DNA of 64,000 nucleotides from contig NZ_CP125652.1 of NCBI RefSeq assembly GCF_030053135.1, forward strand, positions 1,798,001 to 1,862,000, in the 5' to 3' direction. The notes under the pieces are model-generated. The model was not told the DNA's origin. It made no database searches and was given only the letters and a program-made list of their open reading frames with translations. Positions 56,231 to 64,000 of this stretch are shown here, piece by piece. This DNA is from Rhizobium sp. BT04 (lineage in GTDB: Bacteria; Pseudomonadota; Alphaproteobacteria; Rhizobiales; Rhizobiaceae). A program made the position numbers and the translations under genes. The first letter of the stretch is position 1, and each line of letters starts with the position of its first letter.

Positions 56231-56437
56231 ATGAGTGATTTAGCATCGCAGATTCCGGAATTTGGTTATGATGAGCGCGTGATGATCTGCCGGAAACAGA
56301 TCGAGAAGGCGGTCTATCAGTTCATTGCAAATACGAAGGTCGACGGATGCGATCCGGCAGAAGTCGCAATGGCCATCGCAGACATTGCCGACGATTACAT
56401 TTTACTGCTGGCGCAGAAGCGCAATTTGACCCACTGA
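56231..56437 (+). CDS. Small conserved hypothetical protein
   Basis: 68 residues from ATG 56231 with GAAGGAG upstream. Soluble and helical (YDERVMICRKQIEKAVYQFI, PAEVAMAIADIADDYILLLA). It reads as a genuine small rhizobial gene, but I recognise no domain. It sits alone between the glycan operon and the YcaO region. Confidence 0.65.
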   Translation: MSDLASQIPEFGYDERVMICRKQIEKAVYQFIANTKVDGCDPAEVAMAIADIADDYILLLAQKRNLTH

Positions 56438-56848
56438 GATCGCCGATCGGCCGTCGATCGGCCGATCATCCGGAAGCTATGCGAACCGCGAAACCACCGA
56501 CGCTTCCCTGCCGGGCGACGACGTCAGCGAGACCATTTGCCACTCGCTTCGAAACCGTCCATGGGTGGAATGTTGAACTGCTTCCGACAGGCACCCTGCA
56601 GCCGGCAACGAGCCTGGCTTGCCTAACCTATCAATCCAGGCCGAGAATGAAGCGCCGAAGCATGGGTATGCACACGGGGCTTCCCGCCCGTTACCTCGGG
56701 CGATGAAAACAAACAGCCTCAGCCTGATTGACTGCCCGGTCCGCATAAGTGCACGCAATAGCCCCGAAAATCGAAGCTGATTTTCGGGGCTATGCGCGGG
56801 TTTGAGGCCGCCGGAGCGTTCTCGTCGCGTTCGATCGGACGCGCCGTA
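56438..56848. repeat. Intergenic region with a perfect 15-bp hairpin
   Basis: No gene is seen. At 56758-56793 a perfect 15-bp inverted repeat (ATAGCCCCGAAAATC / complement, loop GAAGCT) lies where the minus-strand YcaO operon would end. There is no long T-run on either side. It may serve as a bidirectional terminator. Confidence 0.6.
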
Positions 56849-57097
56849 CTAATGACTTCTCACACTCACTTGCGGCACCGGAGAACTCAATTCGCCCAGT
56901 TCCCTGGTCAAACCCTCCCCCACCTCTTGCTTGACGGCCTCGAGCGCCAGATCGAGGCAATTCGTCGCGAACTCCAGTTTGACATCTTGAGCGACATGTC
57001 GCGCATAGGCGATCATCCGCGCCAGCGCGATGAGTTCGTCCAGACCGTCTTCCGCCCCGCGGTCTGCATTTATCTTGGCAACCAATGGCACGCCCAT
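56849..57097 (-). CDS. Small helical hypothetical protein at the end of the YcaO operon
   Basis: 82 residues (MGVPLVAKINADRGAEDGLD). Two amphipathic helices (LIALARMIAYARHVAQDVKL and CLDLALEAVKQEVGEGLTRE) suggest a small coiled or helical-bundle partner protein. I chose ATG 57097 because GGGGAG is eight bases upstream, whereas it is only two from ATG 57103. It follows tfuA after 100 bases on the same strand. Function unknown. Confidence 0.6.
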   Translation of the reverse strand: MGVPLVAKINADRGAEDGLDELIALARMIAYARHVAQDVKLEFATNCLDLALEAVKQEVGEGLTRELGELSSPVPQVSVRSH

Positions 57098-57199
57098 GCG
57101 CATTTCTCCCCATCAATGAAGGAAATCATACGCGCGCAGACGAGATCGAGCCCGTGAAAAAAGCGTGACACAACTCCCGGTGACATCGCCGTCGTCGTA

Positions 57200-57907
57200 T
57201 CAAAGCGTAGGTCGCGTCCGGAATGCGGTTTCATGCAGTTTCCAAGGCAGATCGGCACTAGAGCGGATGTCGCGGGCTTCCTGCACGGCTTTCAGCAATT
57301 CCAGCGCATCGATACGTTTTTGATCGACGAAATTCGAGACAAGTGTCGCCAGCAGTTGCGGACGAGCCGGCTCTTCTATGGCAGCGCATTGCTCGACGAT
57401 TCCCCGCCACGTCCGCTTCTTGAAAAACATCGCGTATGCCGCATCTTCGAGTTCTTGGCGCAACCCCTCTGCCAGCAGGCCGCGATCCTCCATCGCATCG
57501 AGGGTGGCGCTGACATTGACGAGCGGTATCGTCAGCGGCTTGCTGCCGAGTGCCGTCGGCGCGTGCATGAGCGCGACGGCGGCATCGTCGACCAGTCGAC
57601 CGGTGCGATAGTCCTCGAAAATGCGGCCGATCCCGATCATCCCGAACGGATGACATTCCGCCGCCCGCAAGGCGCCCATGCTGGCTGCCCCGAAAACGGC
57701 CACGCCAAGCGATAGAGCATGGAGAATTTCCTTATGCCGGACCGGTGCGGCATATTCGAAACCACCGTCAATCAAGCCGATGACATTGGCGCCTTGTTCC
57801 AGTTGAGCCAGGACATCGCCTTGCATGGCAGGCGGCAGGACGCGTATGGCCTCGCCGGCAAGCGACGCCGCATCGGGAAGGCTGGGACCCGCGAAAATGA
57901 CCTTCAA
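57200..57907 (-). CDS. TfuA-like protein
   Basis: 235 residues. VIFAGPSLPDAASLAGEAIR and LIDGGFEYAAPVRHKEILHA, followed by GVAVFGAASMGALRAAECHP and FGMIGIGRIFEDYR, are the TfuA family core, named after trifolitoxin production. In known systems TfuA partners with YcaO, often to deliver sulfur for peptide thioamidation. Its ATG overlaps the ycaO stop by four bases. The pairing is seen; the product is not identified. Confidence 0.87.
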   Translation of the reverse strand: MKVIFAGPSLPDAASLAGEAIRVLPPAMQGDVLAQLEQGANVIGLIDGGFEYAAPVRHKEILHALSLGVAVFGAASMGALRAAECHPFGMIGIGRIFEDYRTGRLVDDAAVALMHAPTALGSKPLTIPLVNVSATLDAMEDRGLLAEGLRQELEDAAYAMFFKKRTWRGIVEQCAAIEEPARPQLLATLVSNFVDQKRIDALELLKAVQEARDIRSSADLPWKLHETAFRTRPTL

Positions 57908-59094
57908 AACCCCATCCCCTTGGCCAGCGCTCTTGCTCCAAAACGCCGGGCGCGCTCCCCCTCCGGATTTTCGAGCTCAGGGATAATGACCTTGACGACG
58001 CTGAAGGGGAGCGTGTCCTCGCTGAGACGTATCGCGATGACCGAAGCGATCCCTCTGTTGCGCAGAGCGTCAAGCACATGTTGCAGCAGGTCCGCCAGAT
58101 CCTGCCGGCATCCAGCCACGCCGCCACGGCAAGGATCGGCAGCAGGCGGTGCGGCAACCGTATCGAAGGCCCGCCGCATCAGCGGCGGGAGGGATCTTGA
58201 GAAAGTTGTAGGAGAAATATCGTCCCTGGCGCCGCTGATATAGGTCAGGCGGGATTGCACGGCTTCCGTCACCGCCCGAATGGCCGCACGCACGGGAAAC
58301 GGATGCGCTCCGCTGCCGCCGGTCACCTCGACGTGGCGAATGTCCGTCTCACCGTGAAGAGCCCTGGCGCGCAGGATGGTCTCCCCGGGGCCCAGCATGG
58401 CGGTGAAACAGGGGATGCCGATGTCGCTGGTGATATCGAACAGCTTGAGTGCCAATCCCGATCTTTCGATCTTGTCGATCAGCCCGGTGAGAGCGCTGTC
58501 CTCAAAGCCGCGGGGATCGACGCAGCCGGCATAAAGATCGGCTTCCCCGCCCACCTGCCACAGCACATGCGCGTCACGCTCGATACGCTCCAGGACGCCA
58601 TGAAAGATTGCTTCCTCGACATTATTGCCCGAAGCCAGGCCATCCGACGACATCCAGTATTGCGCGTCACGCGTCCGGTCGAGCACCACCGCTTCGAAGG
58701 GAATGTGGATCTCGTCGCCGCTGAGGATATTGACGCCGGCAACCCATTCCGTCTCGTCATCCGGCCCGAGATCGGTTTTATGGACGGCAGTCAGGCAGCT
58801 CAACCTGTCGACCTCGCAGCCCATCGCCTGCAGGTGAGAAGAGGAACCATGAATGCGCTTGACGAAGGGCTCGCCGGCAACCGCCCGTTCGAGGGCTTCC
58901 ATGACAGTGGAGATCTTGGCGTCCAGATCGGTCAGGCCCTTTCCCTGCGCAATCACGATCGACCGCGAATTTGGGGCATAGGCGCACCAGACAGGGATTC
59001 CGATGTCGTCCAATCCGGTATGTCGCGCCACCCTGGTAATGCCGAACCTGGTCAAAAAAGGTTCGACGCGGGAAAGAGTTTCCCCCGGCGACAT
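57904..59094 (-). CDS. YcaO-domain cyclodehydratase/thioamide synthase
   Basis: 396 residues. RIGIPVWCAYAPNSRSIVIA-type core (here DDIGIPVWCAYAPNSRS), QGKGLTDLDAKISTVMEALE, and a C-terminal run with acidic ATP-binding residues (EEAIFHGVLERIERDAHVLW) define the YcaO family. These ATP-dependent enzymes activate backbone amides to make azolines or, with TfuA, thioamides. The N-terminus may extend slightly further: the same frame stays open for about 15 codons to a stop at 59137. It lies downstream of an XRE regulator and a candidate precursor ORF. Confidence 0.88.
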   Translation of the reverse strand: MSPGETLSRVEPFLTRFGITRVARHTGLDDIGIPVWCAYAPNSRSIVIAQGKGLTDLDAKISTVMEALERAVAGEPFVKRIHGSSSHLQAMGCEVDRLSCLTAVHKTDLGPDDETEWVAGVNILSGDEIHIPFEAVVLDRTRDAQYWMSSDGLASGNNVEEAIFHGVLERIERDAHVLWQVGGEADLYAGCVDPRGFEDSALTGLIDKIERSGLALKLFDITSDIGIPCFTAMLGPGETILRARALHGETDIRHVEVTGGSGAHPFPVRAAIRAVTEAVQSRLTYISGARDDISPTTFSRSLPPLMRRAFDTVAAPPAADPCRGGVAGCRQDLADLLQHVLDALRNRGIASVIAIRLSEDTLPFSVVKVIIPELENPEGERARRFGARALAKGMGF

Positions 59095-59136
59095 GATCCT
59101 GTCGGAATAGGGAGCGCAGTGGGTCAGAATGCCGCC

Positions 59137-59445
59137 TCAGCCGTCGACCTGGCCGGAGGCTGCCCCTGCGCCGAAACGGCGACGGCGCCTGCCTCGCCGG
59201 ATATCCCTGGAACAATGACAGTTCTCGCCAAGCAATGCCCCTACTGTCCAAAACCGGCCTTCGATAGGCCCTGCCGTTAAAGTCTTTTTCCAATAGCCCC
59301 AATAGGGGACGATGGCGAGCCACGTCTCGACGACAACCACCGGCCCAGCGCTTTCGGCGTATTGCCGATGAAAGAGCGCCCGTCTTCGATCGCCGATCAT
59401 TGCGCAACGGCCGCGCGATGCGTGGGTCAGCGCCTTATCTTTCAT
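59137..59445 (-). CDS. Candidate precursor peptide or leader ORF before ycaO
   Basis: 102 residues from ATG 59445 (MKDKALTHASRGRCAMIGD), or 87 from ATG 59400. It fills the gap between the XRE regulator and YcaO. Its centre is hydrophobic and aromatic (VVVVETWLAIVPYWGYW), followed by a Cys pair (GENCHCSRD) and a very basic tail. RiPP precursors are often short ORFs next to YcaO genes, which is the reason for the call. Against it, the tail looks unlike a coding product, the start has only a weak Shine-Dalgarno, and the frame is the same as ycaO, so it could be eroded ycaO leader sequence. Confidence 0.35.
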   Translation of the reverse strand: MKDKALTHASRGRCAMIGDRRRALFHRQYAESAGPVVVVETWLAIVPYWGYWKKTLTAGPIEGRFWTVGALLGENCHCSRDIRRGRRRRRFGAGAASGQVDG

Positions 59446-59510
59446 CGCCCCACCATGGCCTCGATCAACCATAGATCGCCGAATGTCAGCAGATGAAGCA
59501 AGACCTGTCC

Positions 59511-59936
59511 TCAGCCGTTTACAACCGGATCCTGCAACTCACCGTCGATCTCCGACAATCCCGCGACCGCCAGACTTTTGGCCAAGGCCACCAGTTTTTG
59601 CCTGATATTCGGATCCTCGATGGCGATGAATGCCTTGTTGAGCGCCAGCCCTTCCTTCGAGGACAAAAACCTGTTCAATTCGCTGGTCTCGCCTTCGATC
59701 GGTCCGACACCGCCGTTCTCGAAGAAAAAGCCGATGGGCACGCGCAGAATCTCGGATATGCGCTGCAGACGGCTGGCGCCTATTCGGTTCGTTCCTTTTT
59801 CGTATTTCTGGATCTGCTGGAAGGTAATGCCCAGAAGTTCGGCCAGACCGTGCTGGGTCATCCCGAGCGTCTTTCGCCGAACTCTCACACGGTTGCCGAC
59901 ATAGACGTCGATCGAATTCGGGGATTTAGCCTTCAT
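59511..59936 (-). CDS. XRE-family (PraR-like) DNA-binding regulator
   Basis: 141 residues with an N-terminal helix-turn-helix: VYVGNRVRVRRKTLGMTQHG, then LAELLGITFQQIQKYEKGTN and RIGASRLQRISEILRVPIGF. This opening matches rhizobial PraR-type regulators, some of which control quorum sensing and biofilm genes. It is transcribed toward the YcaO operon and could control it. The gap in front is AT-rich; its target sites are not identified. Confidence 0.85.
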   Translation of the reverse strand: MKAKSPNSIDVYVGNRVRVRRKTLGMTQHGLAELLGITFQQIQKYEKGTNRIGASRLQRISEILRVPIGFFFENGGVGPIEGETSELNRFLSSKEGLALNKAFIAIEDPNIRQKLVALAKSLAVAGLSEIDGELQDPVVNG

Positions 59937-60157
59937 GTGAATAAGTCTCCCACTTTATCAGCATGCCCAGCCGTATAATGGAGAGTTTAAGCAAGAATGC
60001 AACTAAAAGTAAATATTTCGTAAGGATTTTTTTCAGCACTGCACAGGGGAAAAACAACCTGTGGATTATTACAGCCGATGCCCTTGGAGTGGGTTGCACA
60101 ACCGCATTCTCTCGCCCGACGGAAGGCTTCGAAACCAATGCTGCTCCGACGCCATCT

Positions 60158-60790
60158 TTAAAGAGACTTTCGAGCGACGGCGATCATCGATTTGGCCAAA
60201 ACGGGGATCCGTCCGACATATTCAAAACGCACATTGTCGAAGCCGGTTTCGAGCAACAGCGTGCTCAGGGTGCTCTTCGACCAGAACTTGATATGCCCAT
60301 GATCCTTCAACGGCATGAAGTGATCATCCATCTTCCCCAACGCAGCCAGGGCAAGGTTCTTCAGATAACCGTGATAGGGCGTCGACATCACGGCAACGCC
60401 GCCCGGCTTGACGAGATCGTACATCGTCGCGGTGAATGTCCTGGGATCGTAGACATGCTCGACCACCTCAAGACTGATGACCGCATTGAACGTGCCATAT
60501 TCGCTGGAAAGGTCGTCATAGGCCGAGCCGACTTTCAGCGGCAGTTCGGGATAATTGATATTGGCCTTGGCGATACCATCGCTGGAAGGATCAACGCCGA
60601 CGACATAGTATCCCCTCTCCGCAAGGGCCGCGGCTGCTCCGCCGGTGCCACATCCCAAATCAAAGACGTCGCGTTCCGCCGAACCATCGAAATGGCTCTC
60701 CAGCACATCGAGCACCGCGGGCAAGATGTAGGTGTGCGCGGTTGTCGGTTTGGCGTGAACATAGGTGGTTGCGTCTAGCTCGACGGACAT
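60158..60790 (-). CDS. Class I SAM-dependent methyltransferase
   Basis: 210 residues. FDLGCGTGGAAAALAERGYY is motif I, VVGVDPSSDGIAKA is the acidic end of beta 2, and FNAVISLEVVEHVYDPRTF with LVKPGGVAVMSTPYHG follow as in UbiG/methyltransf_11-type enzymes. The acceptor is unknown. It is on the same strand as, and upstream of, the XRE-YcaO-TfuA genes but separated by 221 bases, so membership of that system is uncertain. Confidence 0.8.
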   Translation of the reverse strand: MSVELDATTYVHAKPTTAHTYILPAVLDVLESHFDGSAERDVFDLGCGTGGAAAALAERGYYVVGVDPSSDGIAKANINYPELPLKVGSAYDDLSSEYGTFNAVISLEVVEHVYDPRTFTATMYDLVKPGGVAVMSTPYHGYLKNLALAALGKMDDHFMPLKDHGHIKFWSKSTLSTLLLETGFDNVRFEYVGRIPVLAKSMIAVARKSL

Positions 60791-61076
60791 CTCGCTCCCC
60801 CCGGGCGATTATGCGGCAAACCCTATCAAAAAATACGTCGAAAATTTGATGGAATCCGCCAAATTGCAAGGAGAATCAAAATATAATCTGTAGCTTTAAA
60901 ATAATATATTAAACTTTAGAGCGATAAATTTGAGAAATAAGGTATCATCCAAATAAAACTGATGCGCTATCACGAAATAAACAGAACAGTCAGCGATAAT
61001 TTCTCCAGATTACAACAGACATCAAAGACAACATCTCCGCACATCACAAAGATACAAAAATAACAGCGACTGGCTC
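60791..61076. other. AT-rich divergent promoter region
   Basis: A strongly AT-rich gap (especially 60860-61000) between the divergent methyltransferase gene and the DUF6030-like gene. Promoters for both are expected here, but no hexamer pair could be fixed with confidence. Confidence 0.4.
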
Positions 61077-62192
61077 ATGGCAGCAATAGTTACATCGTTC
61101 GCAGTCTGCCGCTGCGATAGTCCGGTGCTGCCTGAGCGATTCCCGATGGAGAGGGTGTCGCTGCGCCTCCGCCGAAATCGGTCTCCCCTTCTGGTTGCGA
61201 AGCACAAAGGCGCCCAATTGCCGACACGAAGCCAAAGATATTTAACGGATAAATGTATACTGCTGGGTTTAGACAGCCCGATCGAAACCCTTCTCGCACC
61301 GGAGAAGACAAGCTTGCCCGAGAATTCATCGTCCGCAAATGCCAAACAGCCGGTGGGAAAACCGAAGATCCCCGTGGTCTTCTGGCTGCTGCTGACGATC
61401 TCCCTCTCGCTGGTCATGGGGACGGTGCTTCTTTCCAACGATATGAAACACTTGAAGACGGTCGGCCATTATTTTGGCTTCGATCTCTTTCCCCCTGAAA
61501 TCAAGCCGCCGCCGCCCAAAGCCCTCCCTCGCCCAACGCCCCCGGCCATCTTTACACTCCCTGGGCATATCATCGAGCCACCGATGGTACAGACCGCGTC
61601 GACTTTTCTGCGGACATGGCGGATATCCGGGCCGGCAATGTGCGCGGCGCTGCGCACCGCCGGCATGGAAACCAGTGATTGGGCGGCGGCGAGCTTTAAT
61701 GCCGATACGTTCGAATGCTTTTTCGAGCATAGCGGCAAGCGGGAGAAGGATCAGCTTCCGAGCTCAGTCTTCGTCATCGTTCGCGGCGACGCCGCCGGCA
61801 CGATCAACAATATGCGAGTGAAAATCATCAATCCTGAGACGGATCAGAATGGCCAGCTCGATCCCGGCATTCTGCGAATTTTCGAAACCATGTTGCGGCA
61901 ACCGCAATGGCTCGATTTTCATGAGACGCTGAATGCGATCAAAAATCTCAGGGACATCAAGGAAGACGGCTTCGGAGCCAGCATCACTTTCAGCCGTGAG
62001 GTGCTCAACCCCGGACGCTATAATTTCACGCTGTCGCTGGATGCGACCTCGGGACCACAGAAAAGAACGAGAAATTATTTCTCCGGCAGAATATGGCTAC
62101 CATCGCCGGACCCCAGCAGCCGACAACCGGAATCAGTATCGACGCCCACCGATGCCGGGACGCCAGCAGAAAGCCCGCAACATCGGTATTAA
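61077..62192 (+). CDS. Membrane-anchored protein, DUF6030-like
   Basis: Up to 371 residues. One transmembrane helix (VVFWLLLTISLSLVMGTVLL) is followed by a Pro-rich linker (EIKPPPPKALPRPTPPAIF) and an extracytoplasmic domain of about 180 residues with two Cys (GPAMCAALRTAGMETSDWAA, DTFECFFEHSGKRE). It resembles DUF6030 proteins found beside rhizobial polysaccharide genes. The start is uncertain: sequence before about residue 65 reads poorly, and a later start just before the membrane segment is possible. Confidence 0.6.
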   Translation: MAAIVTSFAVCRCDSPVLPERFPMERVSLRLRRNRSPLLVAKHKGAQLPTRSQRYLTDKCILLGLDSPIETLLAPEKTSLPENSSSANAKQPVGKPKIPVVFWLLLTISLSLVMGTVLLSNDMKHLKTVGHYFGFDLFPPEIKPPPPKALPRPTPPAIFTLPGHIIEPPMVQTASTFLRTWRISGPAMCAALRTAGMETSDWAAASFNADTFECFFEHSGKREKDQLPSSVFVIVRGDAAGTINNMRVKIINPETDQNGQLDPGILRIFETMLRQPQWLDFHETLNAIKNLRDIKEDGFGASITFSREVLNPGRYNFTLSLDATSGPQKRTRNYFSGRIWLPSPDPSSRQPESVSTPTDAGTPAESPQHRY

Positions 62193-62320
62193 AGCATGTC
62201 GCGCAAAAGTGTGCAGCGGTTTTGCCAGGCAAAGCGTGAAACGCTTTTGCCGAGACATGCGTAAAAACAAAGAGCTAAAGCGCAAGGAGCGAATCTGAAA
62301 TATCGCGACGCGCTTTAGGT
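62193..62320. repeat. Short intergenic repeat typical of rhizobial genomes
   Basis: AGCATGTCGCGCAAAAGTGT followed by GCAGCGGTTTTGC, then AGACATGCG and TAAAAACAAAGAGCTAAAGC. This conserved arrangement, in which parts of the front and rear are complementary, recurs between genes in Rhizobium and related genera. It has no coding potential here. Confidence 0.6.
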
Positions 62321-62348
62321 TTCCGGCCGCGCACCACGCGCCGACTGG

Positions 62349-62723
62349 TCACACCATGTAACTTGCATCCTCGTGACGTCTGGCCAAAATCTTGTAAAGC
62401 TCTTTCAGACTGTCCGCACTCGGCCGTTCGGTGCTGTCCCCGCCCGCCAGGCGCCAGACACGCTCGACATTGAGATCCTGCGTGACTTGCGCAAGGTCGT
62501 CGTTCAGCGAGCGAATGACGATCTCCGATCGCTGCAACCGCCACGACATTCTGACGAGCGCAGCGACCAGGAGGACAATGATGCCGAGGAGGCCGAGGAC
62601 AAGAGCTGCGAACTGCCAATCATCGAGAAAAGATCGATCGTTTCGAACAGTCGCCATAAAAAAAACGGCATTTTGCAATGCCATATGAAAACAGCTCATC
62701 AGATAGCTAAACCACTCTTCCAT
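62349..62723 (-). CDS. Small single-pass membrane protein
   Basis: About 124 residues from ATG 62723 (a GTG at 62726 is equally placed), with GGAGG nine bases upstream. A strong transmembrane helix (FAALVLGLLGIIVLLVAALV) is followed by an amphipathic, coiled-coil-like region (SLNDDLAQVTQDLNVERVWR, then DSLKELYKILARRHED). Not recognised; a membrane-linked adaptor is possible. Confidence 0.6.
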   Translation of the reverse strand: MEEWFSYLMSCFHMALQNAVFFMATVRNDRSFLDDWQFAALVLGLLGIIVLLVAALVRMSWRLQRSEIVIRSLNDDLAQVTQDLNVERVWRLAGGDSTERPSADSLKELYKILARRHEDASYMV

Positions 62724-62927
62724 CACGAGCGCCCTCCGGAATGATTTATATCTTGGAGCAGGCCGGCAAGTCTAGCAGAGACTGACAATACCCCCTACGG
62801 CGAAAGTATATTTGAGGTTGCATTACTCTACTGAATTGAACGCGAATCCCGCGATGGATCATTGCCGACACGCTCGGCCCTTCAATTTCCAGCGCGGACA
62901 TGAAAAAAGCCAACAGTGAGAGATAGA

Positions 62928-64000
62928 ATGAAGAGAAGACGTTTCCTCGCCTCGGTTCCGCTCGCTTTGTTGTATGTCCGCGCGGGCCGGGCTCTTGCAC
63001 AGGTGCCTCCGGCCAAAGGGCTGCGCGCCCTTGCCGACAGCAAGGCGTTCCGATTCGGATCGGCAATCGACCTGCAGAACATCAACGATCCGATCGCTTC
63101 CGAGATCTACATCGACAACGTCAATTCGATAACGCCGCGAAACGAGCTGAAGTGGAATGCGACGGAAAAGCGGCCGGGCGTTTTCAGCTTCGGAAGCGCC
63201 GACCGGATGGTTGCGTTTGCGCGAAAAAACAACATGAGGGTTTATGGCCATACGCTGATCTGGTATCGCGTTCCGGAGTGGGTGTCTGATATCACCGACG
63301 CGAAGACCCTTCAGGTGGCGATGAACCGTCATATAAAACAGGTTGTCACTCGCTATAAGAACTCGATCGACGCTTGGGATGTGGTGAACGAGCCATTGGA
63401 ATATGATGCGCCGGATCTGCGGGATTGTGTTTTCCGCCGCCTTCTTGGCGTCGATTATATCCGTATGAGTTTCGACATGGCACATCAGGCCAATCCCGGT
63501 GCGACGCTGGTGCTCAATGAAACGCATCTGGAGAAAAAATCCGACGTGTTCGAACAGAAGCGGGTGCGCATCTTGAAAATCGTCGAGGATCTCGTCGCCC
63601 GGAAAACGCCGATCAACGCGGTGGGGCTGCAGGCGCATTTCCGTCCCGGCTTCGACCGGATCGACCCGGAAGGAATGGGGCGTTTCTGCGCGGCGCTGAA
63701 GGACATGGGTGTCGGCGTTTTCATCACCGAACTCGATGCGTCCTGCCACTTCCTGAACCGCGACAAAGGCTTTTCGCCAGCGTCATACGCCGATATTTTC
63801 GGCGACGTGATCACCGTGGCCGCCGAGCGTGGCGACTTGAAAGGCGTGACAGTATGGGGCATGTCGGAAAAATACGGCGAGCCCGATGAGAAGGGCACCG
63901 GTCCGGATGCGGCGTGCACGAAGCGCGTTAATCTTTACGACGAAAGCAATGCGCCGAGAAGTGCGGTTGATGGCATCCGACGGGCAATAGAGGCGATGTG
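62928..64000 (+). CDS. Endo-1,4-beta-xylanase, GH10, runs past window end
   Basis: At least 357 residues from ATG 62928 with GTGAGAGA upstream. A twin-arginine-like signal (MKRRRFLASVPLALLYVRAG) ends about ALA. GH10 motifs: NSITPRNELKWNATEKRPG, HTLIWYRVPEW, acid/base Glu in WDVVNEPLE, and nucleophile Glu in GVFITELDAS. It cleaves xylan or related beta-1,4-glycans outside the cytoplasm. No stop is reached before the window ends, so the C-terminus is missing. Confidence 0.9.
   Translation, partial: MKRRRFLASVPLALLYVRAGRALAQVPPAKGLRALADSKAFRFGSAIDLQNINDPIASEIYIDNVNSITPRNELKWNATEKRPGVFSFGSADRMVAFARKNNMRVYGHTLIWYRVPEWVSDITDAKTLQVAMNRHIKQVVTRYKNSIDAWDVVNEPLEYDAPDLRDCVFRRLLGVDYIRMSFDMAHQANPGATLVLNETHLEKKSDVFEQKRVRILKIVEDLVARKTPINAVGLQAHFRPGFDRIDPEGMGRFCAALKDMGVGVFITELDASCHFLNRDKGFSPASYADIFGDVITVAAERGDLKGVTVWGMSEKYGEPDEKGTGPDAACTKRVNLYDESNAPRSAVDGIRRAIEAM

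Overview
The window looks like a chromosomal segment of a fast-growing Rhizobium (R. leguminosarum/etli group or a close relative). The evidence is a chvE-gguABC sugar-uptake operon next to a gbpR-like LysR gene, an IdhA-type inositol dehydrogenase, an L-arabinonate dehydratase whose length and cysteine positions fit the rhizobial enzyme, PraR-like XRE sequence, and rhizobial intergenic mosaic repeats. This assignment is inferred from gene content, not from a database search.

Positions 1-22087 are mostly core genome. They hold the end of a DMT transporter, an ATP-grasp/alpha-E/transglutaminase operon, a VapBC-type toxin-antitoxin pair, a pentose unit (arabinonate dehydratase, semialdehyde dehydrogenase, GguC, GguB, GguA, ChvE, divergent LysR), a J-domain protein, inositol dehydrogenase, and a ROK repressor divergent from a xylose-type ABC transporter. 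The block ends with tRNA-Arg(CCG).

Positions 22088 to about 36000 are accessory in character, with decayed stretches. They hold a lipoprotein hydrolase, an MscS channel, a small secreted protein and a TolB/TPR regulator-like protein on the plus strand, and a HlyD/small membrane protein pair on the minus strand. Two nearly identical 19-bp palindromes lie upstream of these two groups, suggesting one regulator for both. Next comes a second, divergent leucyl-tRNA synthetase gene. It is preceded by a short leucine-rich leader peptide and mutually exclusive hairpins, which is the architecture of a transcription attenuator. The leuS reading frame is broken by one extra base.

Positions 36000-45000 are a duplicated surface/cell-wall block: two DUF882 (M15-like) proteins flank a tandem pair of near-identical SGNH esterases, an OafA-type acyltransferase and an HNH protein. 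Positions 45840-54991 form a tightly overlapped six-gene glycan operon: a UDP-sugar decarboxylase/epimerase, three separate GT2 enzymes, one giant GT2-methyltransferase-polysaccharide deacetylase fusion, and an ABC exporter. The fusion brings together activities that are separate proteins (NodC-, NodS- and NodB-like) in Nod-factor synthesis.

Positions 56200-64000 hold a YcaO/TfuA pair (peptide thioamidation/azoline-type chemistry) behind an XRE regulator. A cysteine-containing small ORF in the gap between the regulator and YcaO is a possible precursor. Then follow a methyltransferase, two membrane-anchored proteins of unknown role, and the start of a GH10 xylanase that runs off the window.
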